A stretch of DNA of 64,000 bases. It comes from Rhizobium sp. Root1203. Its GTDB lineage: Bacteria > Pseudomonadota > Alphaproteobacteria > Rhizobiales > Rhizobiaceae. The position numbers were made by a program, and so were the translations under genes. The notes beneath the pieces were generated by a model. That model saw only the letters and a program-made list of their open reading frames with translations, searched no databases and was not told where the DNA came from. Positions 37,104 to 46,267 of this stretch are shown here, in pieces; positions within the stretch are counted from its first letter, which is position 1, and each line of letters opens with the position of its first letter. The stretch is from the NCBI RefSeq assembly GCF_001424945.1, contig NZ_LMCW01000014.1, forward strand, positions 1 to 64,000, given 5' to 3'.

Positions 37104-37134
37104 CGCAAGCTGAGCCCATTCTACTTCTCAAGAA

Positions 37135-37165
37135 AACGTCCGCTGAATTCCGGCGGGCGTTTTTT
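37135..37165 (+). terminator. Rho-independent terminator after DUF1127 gene
   Basis: AACGTCCGC (37135-37143) pairs with GCGGGCGTT (37153-37161) across a 9-nt loop and runs into six T residues (37160-37165). Confidence 0.8.
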
Positions 37166-37314
37166 GTTGCCCTGTTTCGTGCCGTAGCGCCAATCGGTTT
37201 TGAACCGCGATAGAGTTTCCCGCGTGGTACATGGCGCATCGCCGATCACGCGTGTTTTGCCTAGAATTTAGGCTTGTACACGCACGGCAACCCTCACCGA
37301 TGCAAATTCGTCGG

Positions 37315-37857
37315 TCAGTTTTCCAGCTGCTGTTCCGCGACCACGCTGACGACCACCTGGTCCGTGCCCTTCGGATAGAGCGGAAGAGTAAGGGTGATCG
37401 CCAGATCTCTTCCTCCGACACTTGCTGTGTAGGCTTTGTGAATGCTGTCCTGACCGCGCGTTTCTCCTGCAGGCCGCGCGGCGGCAAGATTTTTGAGCGA
37501 CGACTCGAAGGCTTCCGCGTCGACGTCGGTGAAGGCTACGGTGCAGCCTTCGACTGCCTTTCCGCCTATGGTCGACTTAGAGACGACGACCGCTTCGAAT
37601 GAGTCCCCGCTTTCCCCGTCTCCGACAATCCAGCCCTCCAGGGCAACCGGGTTTTCAACAGGCGTCAGGCTGACAGCCATATCGTTTGCAAGGGGTGTCC
37701 AGCTTCGATCCTTCGCAAGGACCACCGTCCGCTCGAAATAAGGTCCGGGGGACAGGCAGTGTCGATGGAAAATGTCGTATGGGGATGCTGCCTGCGCGGC
37801 AATGCAAGGGTTGGCGAAAAAGACCGCGGCGATTGCTGCCGAAAGAGATCGTCTCAT
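37315..37857 (-). CDS. Exported protein of unknown function
   Basis: A 180-aa protein with a Sec signal peptide (AAIAAVFFANPCIAAQAA). The mature domain has two further cysteines (HRHCLSPGP near residue 34 and VEGCTVAF near 104) that could form a disulfide, and a beta-rich C-terminal half. It resembles the many rhizobial small periplasmic proteins without assigned role; no motif allows a function. It is upstream of nothing obvious on its strand and is separated from the type I secretion operon by 159 bp. Confidence 0.6.
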   Translation of the reverse strand: MRRSLSAAIAAVFFANPCIAAQAASPYDIFHRHCLSPGPYFERTVVLAKDRSWTPLANDMAVSLTPVENPVALEGWIVGDGESGDSFEAVVVSKSTIGGKAVEGCTVAFTDVDAEAFESSLKNLAAARPAGETRGQDSIHKAYTASVGGRDLAITLTLPLYPKGTDQVVVSVVAEQQLEN

Positions 37858-38016
37858 ATGAACTGACCTAATGTTCTAGCCCGGAGAGTAGCCTAGCCAG
37901 ACACTTCGTCAATTCTTCGTCCGTCATCGACGATCTTGGAACTGCCCGCGATGGCAAGCCCTCGCGGTGGAGCCAAAGAGAGCTGCAGCGATCCAGGCAC
38001 TGCCTGGCCTGATGCC

Positions 38017-39357
38017 TTACTGTTCCGAGAACGCTCGCGACATGCTGTCCGTTACCGGCTTGGCAATATAGCTGAAGAACGTCCTCTCTGCCGTCTGGAT
38101 CATCACCTCGACTGGCATGCCCGGAGTTGGCGTGAATCCGTGGACCCTTGCGATTTCTTCGGGCGAAACGTTGATGCGCGCGACATAGACATCATGATCT
38201 GCCATGCCGGGCTTGCTGTCTTGCAGAGCATCGGCCGACAGATAGATCACATCGCCATGCAGGACGGGTGTTGTTCGCTGGTTCAGTGCGATCAGGCGTA
38301 TGGTGGCAACCTGGCCCACCTTGACGCTGTCGATGTCGTTGCGCCGTATCTGCGCCTCGATGAGCAGGGGCACACCTGCGGGAAGGATTTCGAGAATGGC
38401 CTTGCCACTTTCGATGACGCCGCCCGTCGTATGGTAGTGCGTGCGCACGACGGTCCCTGAAACGGGCGAATTGATCGTTGCGCGCTGAAGAACGTTTTCG
38501 GCCTCGCGCAGCTGCTCGCGAACCACATCGCGTTCACCTTGAATCGCTTGCAGGCGGTCGAGGGCTTCTTCCCGGTAGACGCCTTCGGTTCTGAGTATCT
38601 CCTGCTGCTCTTTTACCGCTTGCGCTTGCGTTTCTGCAATCTCTGCCTCGAGCCTTCCTACTTGTCCCTCGGCCTCGGCGATCGCGCGCTGTATCGCCTT
38701 CACATCGTTGCCGCGCACCAGACCCTTTGTGAGCAGCAACTGCTTGTCCTGATACTCGGCCTTGAGCAGATCCACTTGCAGCACGGTCGCATCACGTTGC
38801 CGCCGGTAGCCTTCCTCGCGAAAGCGCAGGGCCTTTACGTTTTGCTCGAGAAGGGAAAGCTCGCTGGAAAGCTTGAGCTGCCCAGCCTTGAAATTGAGTT
38901 GCTGGCTGACGAGGATCGACCAGACATCGGGATCGTCGCGATAGTTGTTCAGCAGGTCGGTGATGACAAGATTGTCTTGGCGATCGGCTTGGGCGGTCAA
39001 TCGAGCCGCGGTGCCGTCCAGTCTCATACGGCGCAGAAACAGCTCCCGCTTTTTTGACTTTGCCGCCGTCTCGTCGAGCAGGACAAGCGGCTGCGCTTCC
39101 TTCACCTGATCGCCCTCATTGACGAGAATTTGCTTGATGATGCCGCCCTCGAGGTGCTGAACGATCTTGTTCTGGCCCGTGGCGACGAACCGACCCTGGG
39201 CGATCACGGCTGCGGCGAGAGGAGCCGTCGACGCCCATGTGCCGAAACCGCCGAATGCCACCCCCAGGAGGATCAGCCCGACGGTCGTCTGCTTCCAGAT
39301 GGATCGCGGTACGTCGGAATACCATTCTATGTCGTGTACCTTGGCGATGTCGGACAT
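38017..39357 (-). CDS. Type I secretion membrane fusion protein (HlyD/PrsE family)
   Basis: A 446-aa periplasmic adaptor. It has a cytoplasmic N-terminus, one membrane helix (about residues 23-45), a lipoyl half-domain GRFVATGQNKIVQHLEGGII, a long coiled-coil hairpin (about 100-290, with repeated Glu/Gln/Arg heptads) and the second lipoyl half INSPVSGTVVRTHYHTTGGVIESG. The end has the HlyD signature GMPVEVMIQTAERTFFSYIAKP. It links the ABC exporter (12 nt upstream) to an outer-membrane TolC-like channel, which is not encoded here. It ends the operon. Confidence 0.92.
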   Translation of the reverse strand: MSDIAKVHDIEWYSDVPRSIWKQTTVGLILLGVAFGGFGTWASTAPLAAAVIAQGRFVATGQNKIVQHLEGGIIKQILVNEGDQVKEAQPLVLLDETAAKSKKRELFLRRMRLDGTAARLTAQADRQDNLVITDLLNNYRDDPDVWSILVSQQLNFKAGQLKLSSELSLLEQNVKALRFREEGYRRQRDATVLQVDLLKAEYQDKQLLLTKGLVRGNDVKAIQRAIAEAEGQVGRLEAEIAETQAQAVKEQQEILRTEGVYREEALDRLQAIQGERDVVREQLREAENVLQRATINSPVSGTVVRTHYHTTGGVIESGKAILEILPAGVPLLIEAQIRRNDIDSVKVGQVATIRLIALNQRTTPVLHGDVIYLSADALQDSKPGMADHDVYVARINVSPEEIARVHGFTPTPGMPVEVMIQTAERTFFSYIAKPVTDSMSRAFSEQ

Positions 39358-39369
39358 GATGCTCGCCTC

Positions 39370-41580
39370 CTACTGCAACTGATGGCCAAACGAGCCACCC
39401 TCTATGCTGATCCCGCGAGCCCCCATCGCCTGCAGGACGTCCATGCGCATACCGAAGAGCGCCACGGTCCCGTTCACCAGCAGGAGTATCTTGTCGACAT
39501 TGTTGAGAAGCGCGGGCCTCTGGGTGATGGTGATCATTGTTATCTTCTGCTCTTTCGCCTGCTGCAGCGCGCGAACGAGGGCCGCTTCGCCCGCCGTGTC
39601 GAGGTTCGAATTGGGTTCGTCCAGGACCACCAGGTGCGGATCTCCGAAAAAGGCGCGGGCGAGTGCGACACGCTGTTTCTGACCGCCGGAGAGGGGCGAT
39701 CCGTCTGCAGCGACCACGGTTTCGTAGCCATGCGGCAGGCTCGCGATCATCTCGTGAACATCGGCCAGCATGGCTGCGCGGTAAATCTGCGCATCGTCGG
39801 CGTCCATTCGCATGCGGGCAATGTTGGCTTTGATGGTGCCCGGGAACAGTTGCACGTCCTGCGGCAGGTAGCCGATGTTCTCACCGAATTGGCGCTGGTC
39901 CCAGTTGCGCAGATCCATGAGGTCGAGCCTGACATTTCCCGATGTCGGCAGGATCGATCCCACAAGCATTTTGCCCAATGTGGTCTTTCCGGCGCCGGAA
40001 TTGCCGATGACGGCAAGAGAATCGCCGGCCTGCAAGCCAAACGAAAGCCCATTGAGGACGACACGCTTGGTTCCCTGCGGCACGTAGAGCAGTCGTTCGA
40101 CGTCCAGACGGCCTTCGGGCTTCGGCAGATTGAGGCGCTCGAAATTGAAAGGCGAGGCGCGCAGCAGCGCTGCTATCCGGCCATAGGCGGCGCGCGACTG
40201 GCTGAACTGGTTCCAGCCTTCAATTGCGCCTTCGATCGGGGCAAGGGCACGTCCTGCAATGATAGAGGAGGCGATCACCATGCCGCCGGTCAATTCGCCC
40301 TCAACGGAGAGATAGGCACCCCAACCGAGCATCGTCACCTGCGTGAGAAGCCGTGTTCCCCTTGAGACAGCAGCGATGGCAATGTTCCGGTCCTGGGCAA
40401 TGATCTGTGCCTTCAGGGAGGCCGCGGTGTCCTTCCCCCAGATCTGCACGGCCTCCGGTATCATCGCCAGCGCATTGATGATCTGAGAGTTGCGGGTCAT
40501 GGAATCGAGGTGAAGGTTCGCCTTTACCTGTGCCGTGTTCGCTTCGGCAAAAGGGCCTGCCGTCATTCGCTGGTTTATCTGGGTGAGGATCAGCAGCAGG
40601 ATTGCGGTCACCACCACGATAAACCCGAGATCCGGGTGAATGAGAAAGACCGCTACGAGGAAAACGGGCGCGATCGGTGCATCCAGGAAAGACAGCAGCG
40701 TCCTCGACACAAGGAAGCCTCGGACCTGCTGGAGGTCCCCGAGGGTCTGATATTCCTTGCCGTTTCCTTGCAGCGACGCACGCGCTGCGGCGCTCAGGAT
40801 GGGGGCGCCAAGCTGCGCGGCAACTTCCACCGCCGTGCGCATCAGCACGAAGCGTCGCAATGCGTCGAACATGGATTGCAGGATGATTGCGCCGACGATC
40901 ACCAGGGTCAGCATGATCAGAGTGTCGATCGAGCGGCTTGTCAGGATGCGGTCGGAAATTTGGAACAAATAGATCGGAATTGCCAGCACAAGCACGTTGC
41001 TTGCCAGTGTGAACAGCAAGACGATCATCAGGTTCCGCCGCACCGCGGTGATGCCTGCCTGGAGGCTGGCATTGAAATCGACCGGCGCCAGCCGCTTATG
41101 GAACGTGCCGCTGCCTCCTGACCCGCCACCCCCGGTGGACGGCTTGTCGACTGTGCCGTGCGTGGCGGCTATCGGGCCGCAGTCGCCATCGATAACTTTC
41201 AATCCATCGACGGCCTTCGAGGCGGGGGCCTCACGCACCGTCGGTCTTGGCCGGCCCTCGACCGGGCCTTCGGCAACTGGCGCCTCTGCAACGGGCTCGC
41301 TGAAAGGACGTCGTGCGTCCGGCGATGCGGCCTGGCTATCGCTAACCACGTAGGGGGGGCGTGGCGCCCCTACGGCCACCGCTGCCGGCGCTTGTTCAAG
41401 CATGCCCTGTCGAGGCAGCGCAGCGCCGGACGCGACGGTTTTGCATTCCTCCACGGCACGGTCGAATTCCTGATAGCTATCGTCCATGCCGCGGGGAGCA
41501 GCCTGACGCAGATTGGTGTTGTCTGGTTTGGCGCCCATCAATCCAGTCGGGACTGCAGGGGTTTTGCGGATTTCATACAT
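39370..41580 (-). CDS. Type I secretion ABC transporter with long disordered N-terminus
   Basis: A 736-aa exporter. Residues 1-165 form a Pro/Ala-rich, probably disordered cytoplasmic extension with a Gly/Ser stretch, and no C39 peptidase motif. The membrane domain spans about 180-450 with about six helices. The ATPase domain has GNSGAGKTTLGKML, LSGGQKQRVALARAFF and LVVLDEPNSNLD, like PrsD/AprD-type exporters. It begins 8 nt after the stop of the repeat protein gene and 12 nt before hlyD, so the three genes form one translational unit. The N-terminal extension is unusual and may recruit the specific substrate. Confidence 0.9.
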   Translation of the reverse strand: MYEIRKTPAVPTGLMGAKPDNTNLRQAAPRGMDDSYQEFDRAVEECKTVASGAALPRQGMLEQAPAAVAVGAPRPPYVVSDSQAASPDARRPFSEPVAEAPVAEGPVEGRPRPTVREAPASKAVDGLKVIDGDCGPIAATHGTVDKPSTGGGGSGGSGTFHKRLAPVDFNASLQAGITAVRRNLMIVLLFTLASNVLVLAIPIYLFQISDRILTSRSIDTLIMLTLVIVGAIILQSMFDALRRFVLMRTAVEVAAQLGAPILSAAARASLQGNGKEYQTLGDLQQVRGFLVSRTLLSFLDAPIAPVFLVAVFLIHPDLGFIVVVTAILLLILTQINQRMTAGPFAEANTAQVKANLHLDSMTRNSQIINALAMIPEAVQIWGKDTAASLKAQIIAQDRNIAIAAVSRGTRLLTQVTMLGWGAYLSVEGELTGGMVIASSIIAGRALAPIEGAIEGWNQFSQSRAAYGRIAALLRASPFNFERLNLPKPEGRLDVERLLYVPQGTKRVVLNGLSFGLQAGDSLAVIGNSGAGKTTLGKMLVGSILPTSGNVRLDLMDLRNWDQRQFGENIGYLPQDVQLFPGTIKANIARMRMDADDAQIYRAAMLADVHEMIASLPHGYETVVAADGSPLSGGQKQRVALARAFFGDPHLVVLDEPNSNLDTAGEAALVRALQQAKEQKITMITITQRPALLNNVDKILLLVNGTVALFGMRMDVLQAMGARGISIEGGSFGHQLQ

Positions 41581-41588
41581 ATGTCCCT

Positions 41589-43616
41589 CTAATGTCCAAG
41601 CATGGTGTTGAGCCCGTCATCCGGGTGGGCATCGTAGTCTGCCGGGATATTGGCCCCGGTCTGGGTTGCATCCGGAGCCAGCATCGAGTCGTCGAGGAAA
41701 AGGATGGCCTCGTTGACGAGCGCATCGGGATTGGAGGCTCCGAAGTCAGGCTGGTGCGATATCAATTCGGCTTGAAAGAGCGTTTCTTGAGAATACTGCT
41801 CGCCGCCGACATAGGTCTTGCCGAACGAATCGAGGTCGACGATGACTGCATTGTTCAGAAGCGCGTTCGAACCCGTCGAGATTGACCATTCCGCACCTGG
41901 GTGAGGAGAAACCGCATCCATCGCAAGCGCGATCTGATCGCTGTCACCCAGAATGTTTGTCTGCTTGATGTACTGAAGGTTGATCAGGTCGCCGCTTATG
42001 TAGAGGACCCTCAGCCCATCGAGGCCCGCAAACGCGTGATCCGAAAGCACTCCGCCTGGAATAGTCTTGCCGCCGCTCGAGAGTCCGTTGGCGGCATCCA
42101 GGTAATCTTGCGGCAAGGAATCGAACCGGTCCGAGCCGCCGATGGTGTAGATGTGTGCCTGGTTCCAAAGCAGATTTCCCGACGATGAGATCGCGCCCGC
42201 TCCGGTGGTCTGAAAACCGGACACGGCGCCCACCACATCGTTGTCGAACAGAATGTTCAACTGCTGAATGATGTTGGCGTCGTAGACAGACCCGCCAATG
42301 ATGATCAGGTCGTAGCCAAAGCCGAGCTCGACGACGGACGCATGGTTCATGCCAAGATTGTCGCCGCTGACGATGCTCGTCGTCACGCCCGACGATGAGA
42401 GAACACCGACATCGTTGTCGCTCATGAAGACAAGCTGTTCGAGCCAGTTCACGATCATCAGATCGCCTTTGATCTCAGTGATTGACCAATATGCCGGATA
42501 ATCGCTCGAGTGCGACGACCCGCCGGCCGATACACCGGAGTTATCCAGACGTTCGAACGTTGCGATGTTGTAAAGCTCGTTGGCGTCACCTGTCGTCCAG
42601 TGATTGACGGCAGAGGTGATCGCGTCGGTGTCCCAGATTGCGTTGATTTGGATAATCGCATTCAGTTCGATGTGATCGCCGAGGACTGCGGTCACCGCGC
42701 CCCCGCTCCAGAAGTTCTTCATGACGGCGTCGTTGACCAGCGTGTCGCCGCCGGCTTGCAGTTCGACCGAGACTTTGATGGTGACTGCCCCATCCTCCGA
42801 TATGAAGGTGTTTGATTGCGGATCGGGTTCGCTGTCGTCGGTTTTCTCGTCGAACGTGTAGTGGTCTTTGAGGAGAGGCGCTTCGGCGACGAGTTCGCCA
42901 TTGACGTAGATGCCGTCGATGGCTTCCGTACCGTGCAAAAAGATCTGTGCCGCCTCGACAGGACCCGAAGCGGCGGCGTCAAGGTGGGTAATCGCCGTTT
43001 TGATGACCTCAATGGTTTCCGCGCTCGAACCGGGTCTCTCCAGATCACCGAGGGGCGACAGCGACGCTGCGTATTCTGCGCCGGAAAACAGCGCCGAGTT
43101 GTCGATAGGATCGGGGGAAAATTTGAGATTGTGGCCGCCGACGCTGAAATAGTCATCGTCCGATAGCACGATCGCCTGGTTGAGATAATTGGCCACTGAG
43201 CCTGGGGGCTGCATCTCCGGCGCGTCAAATTTCATCGTCTTGGCGGCGGCATGATAGGACCAATGCTGTGGCCAATGATGGTCACGTCCCACGTGCAGGT
43301 CGTCAGCTCCATGAAGACGTGGCAAACCCTGGAACAGGGGTGGCCAGGGACGTACATGCCACGGATCATGACCGGGAGAACGGTAGTCTATTCCCGGTTC
43401 GTAATCGAGCAATTCGAAGGGCGCAGCGAAGTCTGAATCCACCACCGGGTGTACATCCGGTTCGGTTTGTACCAGGTTGAGAGTGAATTCCTGATAGGCC
43501 TCTCTATAGCGCGCGTCCTCGACGCTTACATGAAAGACGCCGATGAAGTGGGCGATCTCTTCGGTAATCTTGTCCAACATGATCACGGCAGGAACTCCTC
43601 TGTCAGCATCGGCCAT
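41589..43616 (-). CDS. Repeat-containing putative type I secretion substrate or accessory protein
   Basis: A 675-aa acidic protein without signal peptide, membrane helix or cysteine-rich region. Two alternating unit types recur. Unit A resembles N-x-A-(I/V) and then (V/I)GG about ten residues later (near 146, 295, 350, 424, 485 and 588). Unit B resembles (I)-x-Q-x-N-x-L-x-D-x-D (near 323, 394, 451 and 552). The N-terminal 130 residues are non-repetitive with a His/Pro/Trp-rich patch. It is directly upstream of the exporter, so it is either exported or helps export. ATG at 43616 has AAGG nearby; a GTG at 43586 has a better AGAGGAG site, so the start is uncertain. I do not recognise a named family. 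Confidence 0.7.
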   Translation of the reverse strand: MADADRGVPAVIMLDKITEEIAHFIGVFHVSVEDARYREAYQEFTLNLVQTEPDVHPVVDSDFAAPFELLDYEPGIDYRSPGHDPWHVRPWPPLFQGLPRLHGADDLHVGRDHHWPQHWSYHAAAKTMKFDAPEMQPPGSVANYLNQAIVLSDDDYFSVGGHNLKFSPDPIDNSALFSGAEYAASLSPLGDLERPGSSAETIEVIKTAITHLDAAASGPVEAAQIFLHGTEAIDGIYVNGELVAEAPLLKDHYTFDEKTDDSEPDPQSNTFISEDGAVTIKVSVELQAGGDTLVNDAVMKNFWSGGAVTAVLGDHIELNAIIQINAIWDTDAITSAVNHWTTGDANELYNIATFERLDNSGVSAGGSSHSSDYPAYWSITEIKGDLMIVNWLEQLVFMSDNDVGVLSSSGVTTSIVSGDNLGMNHASVVELGFGYDLIIIGGSVYDANIIQQLNILFDNDVVGAVSGFQTTGAGAISSSGNLLWNQAHIYTIGGSDRFDSLPQDYLDAANGLSSGGKTIPGGVLSDHAFAGLDGLRVLYISGDLINLQYIKQTNILGDSDQIALAMDAVSPHPGAEWSISTGSNALLNNAVIVDLDSFGKTYVGGEQYSQETLFQAELISHQPDFGASNPDALVNEAILFLDDSMLAPDATQTGANIPADYDAHPDDGLNTMLGH

Positions 43617-43657
43617 CTCTGAACCTTGCCGTCAGGATCAGGTCGGTCGTACCTTGT

Positions 43658-43690
43658 GCAGGCTGCGCGTAGAAACCGCGCGCAGCCTGC
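43658..43690 (-). promoter_or_regulatory. Intercistronic stem-loop after glycine-rich gene
   Basis: GCAGGCTGCGCG (43658-43669) pairs perfectly with CGCGCAGCCTGC (43679-43690) across a 9-nt loop. No T-run follows on the minus strand. It sits between the glycine-rich gene and the rest of the operon and probably makes the first gene the most abundant product. Confidence 0.65.
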
Positions 43691-43727
43691 CTTGCCTACT
43701 TCACATTTCATCTAGGTGTATTCGGCC

Positions 43728-45434
43728 CTAGCTGCTGCCATCACTGGCATCGTCGCCGATGACGGTGCTGGTCAGATCGCCGCCGACGATGGTCATGTCG
43801 ATTGCGTTCTGCTGCAGGTTAGCGCCCATCACGATATCCTGGTTGAAGGCGCTGGTATCGATGACGGCATCTGCCGATGCTGAACTCGTGCCGGTGACAA
43901 TACCATCGTCACCATTGCCCGAACCCCACGACCCGCCGTCGCCGGCACCGCCGTAGCCGTTGGTGGCTATGCCGCCGTCTGCGCCGTCGCCGCCGTTTCC
44001 GCCGAACGCCCAGCCGCCGTAGCCGTCGCCGCCGATTCCATCGGCCCATGCGCCGCTGAGGGCAGTTCCGCCTTCACCGCCGCCTGCCCAGGCATCCCCG
44101 CCGTAACCGTCGCCGGTCGTGGCGTCGCCCGTGGTAGCTGCCCCACCGGCTCCGGCTGCACCGTCGCCACCGTCGCCGCCGGTTCCAGCGCCGTTTCCAG
44201 CACCGCCACCAAAACCGGTGCCGGCGCCAAGCGCGTCGCCACCGCGGCCACCGTCACCGGCGTCCGTAGCATTGCCGCCCGAACCACCGGCGCCGCCTGC
44301 GCCGGCGCCACCACCGGCGCCGCCGTTGGAGTCACCGCCGTCCCCGGCAGTGCCGTTGCCGCCATCACTGTCGGCAAACACCGGGTTGATCAATCCAAGA
44401 ACTGCCCCGACACCAGTCGTGGCGGCACCACCGGTACCGGCACCACCGTCTCCGGCGTTGTCGGCGTTACCGCCATTGGCGTCACCGCTGTCCCCGCCCT
44501 GGTCGCCATTGCCGGCGGTATTGTTGCCGCCGTTGCTGCCGTCACCGGCAAGTGCCAGCCCTGCGCCGAGGCCGAGGCCAAGGCCCAAGCCGACGCCGAT
44601 GCCTTCGGCACCGCTGCCGCCACGTCCGCCGTGGCCGTAGCCGCCCTGGGCGTTGCCGCTCGTGGCATTTCCGCTGCTGCCATCACCGCCATCGGCATCG
44701 CCGCCTTCGCCGATGCCCCCGAAAGCCAGGCTCGCAGCCAGACCGCCGGCCCCGGCACCGCCGACTCCGGCGCCTGCGGTTGCACCGCCGCCGTTGCCGC
44801 CATCGCCGCCGTTGGCATCGGCATCGCTGCCGCCCTTGCCGCCGTCGCCACCGCCGCTGATCCCGTCGGATGCAAACGCCAACCCACCGTTGGCATTGTT
44901 GTTGAGCTGGAAGGTCCCGTTGTTGGTGACCTGGGCATTATCGAGATGGTCATTGTCCTGCAGGTTGGCAATCTGATTGATCACATTGCCGACGTCATTG
45001 CCCTCACCGGTCAGCGCGCCGTTCAGAATGTCGTCGAACTTCGTGTTGAACAGGCCGTCGATCGAGCTGCCGCCCTGGACGTCGATGTCAGCGAAGTCGT
45101 CGTCGCTCGGCAAGTAGCCTTCCAGGCCGACGTCCACGGTTACGTCGACGGTCGTATTCGTATTGTTGGTGTTTTCGTTATAATTCTCGCTGGCATTGAA
45201 ATTGCCATTGAGGTTGCCGTTGCCATTCAGGTTCAGGCTGCCGTTCCCGTTGAGGTTCAGGTTGCCGTTGCCATTACCATTGCCGTTGAAGTTTTCCGAT
45301 TCACTTCCCTGGTACTGGTTCTGGCCCTGTTCCTGCTGTTCCTGTTGCTGTTGTTGCTCACGTTGCTGCTGCTGTTGCTGCTGATCGTCGTCATGGGATG
45401 ACGGATCATAATTATGTCTGTGCTTGTCAGCCAT
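43728..45434 (-). CDS. Large glycine-rich, NGN-repeat protein, probable type I secreted structural protein
   Basis: A 568-aa low-complexity protein. In order: an acidic and Gln-rich N-terminus (about 15-40), an Asn/Gly/Leu block built of NGNGNLNLNGNGS-like units (about 48-80), an Asn/Thr/Val-rich bridge (81-190), a very long Gly/Ala/Asp domain with GGDGGNGG-type repeats (about 190-510), and a C-terminal 60 residues with LQQNAIDMTIVGGDLTS. There is no signal peptide and no cysteine. True RTX nonapeptides are not seen. The C-terminus shares the N-x-A ... VGG motif with the next gene, and 150-167 shares its Q-x-x-N-L-x-D-N-D motif. ATG 45434 follows AGAGGACACGACA. An extracellular matrix or surface role is inferred. 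Confidence 0.75.
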   Translation of the reverse strand: MADKHRHNYDPSSHDDDQQQQQQQREQQQQQEQQEQGQNQYQGSESENFNGNGNGNGNLNLNGNGSLNLNGNGNLNGNFNASENYNENTNNTNTTVDVTVDVGLEGYLPSDDDFADIDVQGGSSIDGLFNTKFDDILNGALTGEGNDVGNVINQIANLQDNDHLDNAQVTNNGTFQLNNNANGGLAFASDGISGGGDGGKGGSDADANGGDGGNGGGATAGAGVGGAGAGGLAASLAFGGIGEGGDADGGDGSSGNATSGNAQGGYGHGGRGGSGAEGIGVGLGLGLGLGAGLALAGDGSNGGNNTAGNGDQGGDSGDANGGNADNAGDGGAGTGGAATTGVGAVLGLINPVFADSDGGNGTAGDGGDSNGGAGGGAGAGGAGGSGGNATDAGDGGRGGDALGAGTGFGGGAGNGAGTGGDGGDGAAGAGGAATTGDATTGDGYGGDAWAGGGEGGTALSGAWADGIGGDGYGGWAFGGNGGDGADGGIATNGYGGAGDGGSWGSGNGDDGIVTGTSSASADAVIDTSAFNQDIVMGANLQQNAIDMTIVGGDLTSTVIGDDASDGSS

Positions 45435-46267
45435 TGTCGTGTCCTCTGGCTCTGGATCCGCAACAGCTTGGCCACAATTCATCTTATTTATGGTCTTGGC
45501 CGTGCAGATGTTGAACTTGAACGATTGGATGAAGGCGGAGTTTATGGGGTGACCGCATCCCCGTGATTGGATTGCGTGTTCAGTTGGCAAGCCCTCCCGT
45601 CGTTGGCGACGCGGCATTTCAGCATGGAGTTTCGACGCACGAAGCCAGCCCATGCCTCGCAGGCGACCCTCCAGACCCAGCCGCAACGTTGAATGTGCTG
45701 CTAATATACGGGGAAGGTAAGCTGCTAGATGGAGCTAGTACCCCGACCGGGGAGCCGCTGAGCCGCTGTTTTCAAGGTCTCCTGCGCCAGAACCGGTCAA
45801 GCCTGTGTCGTTTTGAAACGGATAGCTCCCGGAGACCGGCGATAAGCATCGTTCCTCGATCAGTATTGTGATGCAAATCGCGCGAAGGTGGCTGTCTGCC
45901 GCCCGAAGGCGTGTCCAAATTCATCTTCAATGTCGCTTGCTCGACGCACGACGCCCCCGGATGTGGAGCCATTGATCCTTTCGCCTAGGCCTTAAGTGCT
46001 AATAGCCCGCCACAAGAGGTAGCGGATGTTCAGAGCTACCGCCTTGGTAGGTAGTTTCATGCGAGCCTGCCCATTGATTTATCGTAAAAAAACGGTTTAG
46101 CACACGCTGTGCGCGATATTCTGCGCGATGCCAGCGAGCCACCGGCAGGGGAGCATAGCTCCTTCGAGCTATTCCCAATCGGGTCTGTTTGGTCTAGATT
46201 TTCCAGCAAGAGGCGGAGGGGGAAGCGCACCGCGCTCCGCAAAAAAATGCCTGGGGAGGCTACTACA
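45435..46267. promoter_or_regulatory. Long intergenic control region between glycine-rich gene and LuxR gene
   Basis: This is 833 bp without a frame that has a ribosome site and protein-like composition. It must hold divergent promoters for the secretion operon and the LuxR gene. A weak inverted repeat CTACC-N5-GGTAG lies near 46037-46051. Nothing else could be identified; a small RNA could lie here but no terminator with a T-run was seen. Confidence 0.4.

Noticed and set aside
44119..44640. Long proline-rich frames on the plus strand opposite the glycine-rich gene
   Set aside because: They are the reverse complement of GGN-rich codons, which reads as Pro/Ala runs. They have no ribosome site, and the minus-strand protein has ordered domains.
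43900..44900. RTX calcium-binding nonapeptides in the glycine-rich protein
   Set aside because: GGxGxD-like strings occur often, but the hydrophobic position that completes the RTX consensus is not regularly present.
45563..45972. Frames of 66 to 102 codons in the gap upstream of the glycine-rich gene
   Set aside because: No ribosome site, no recognisable domain, and overlapping frames on both strands.
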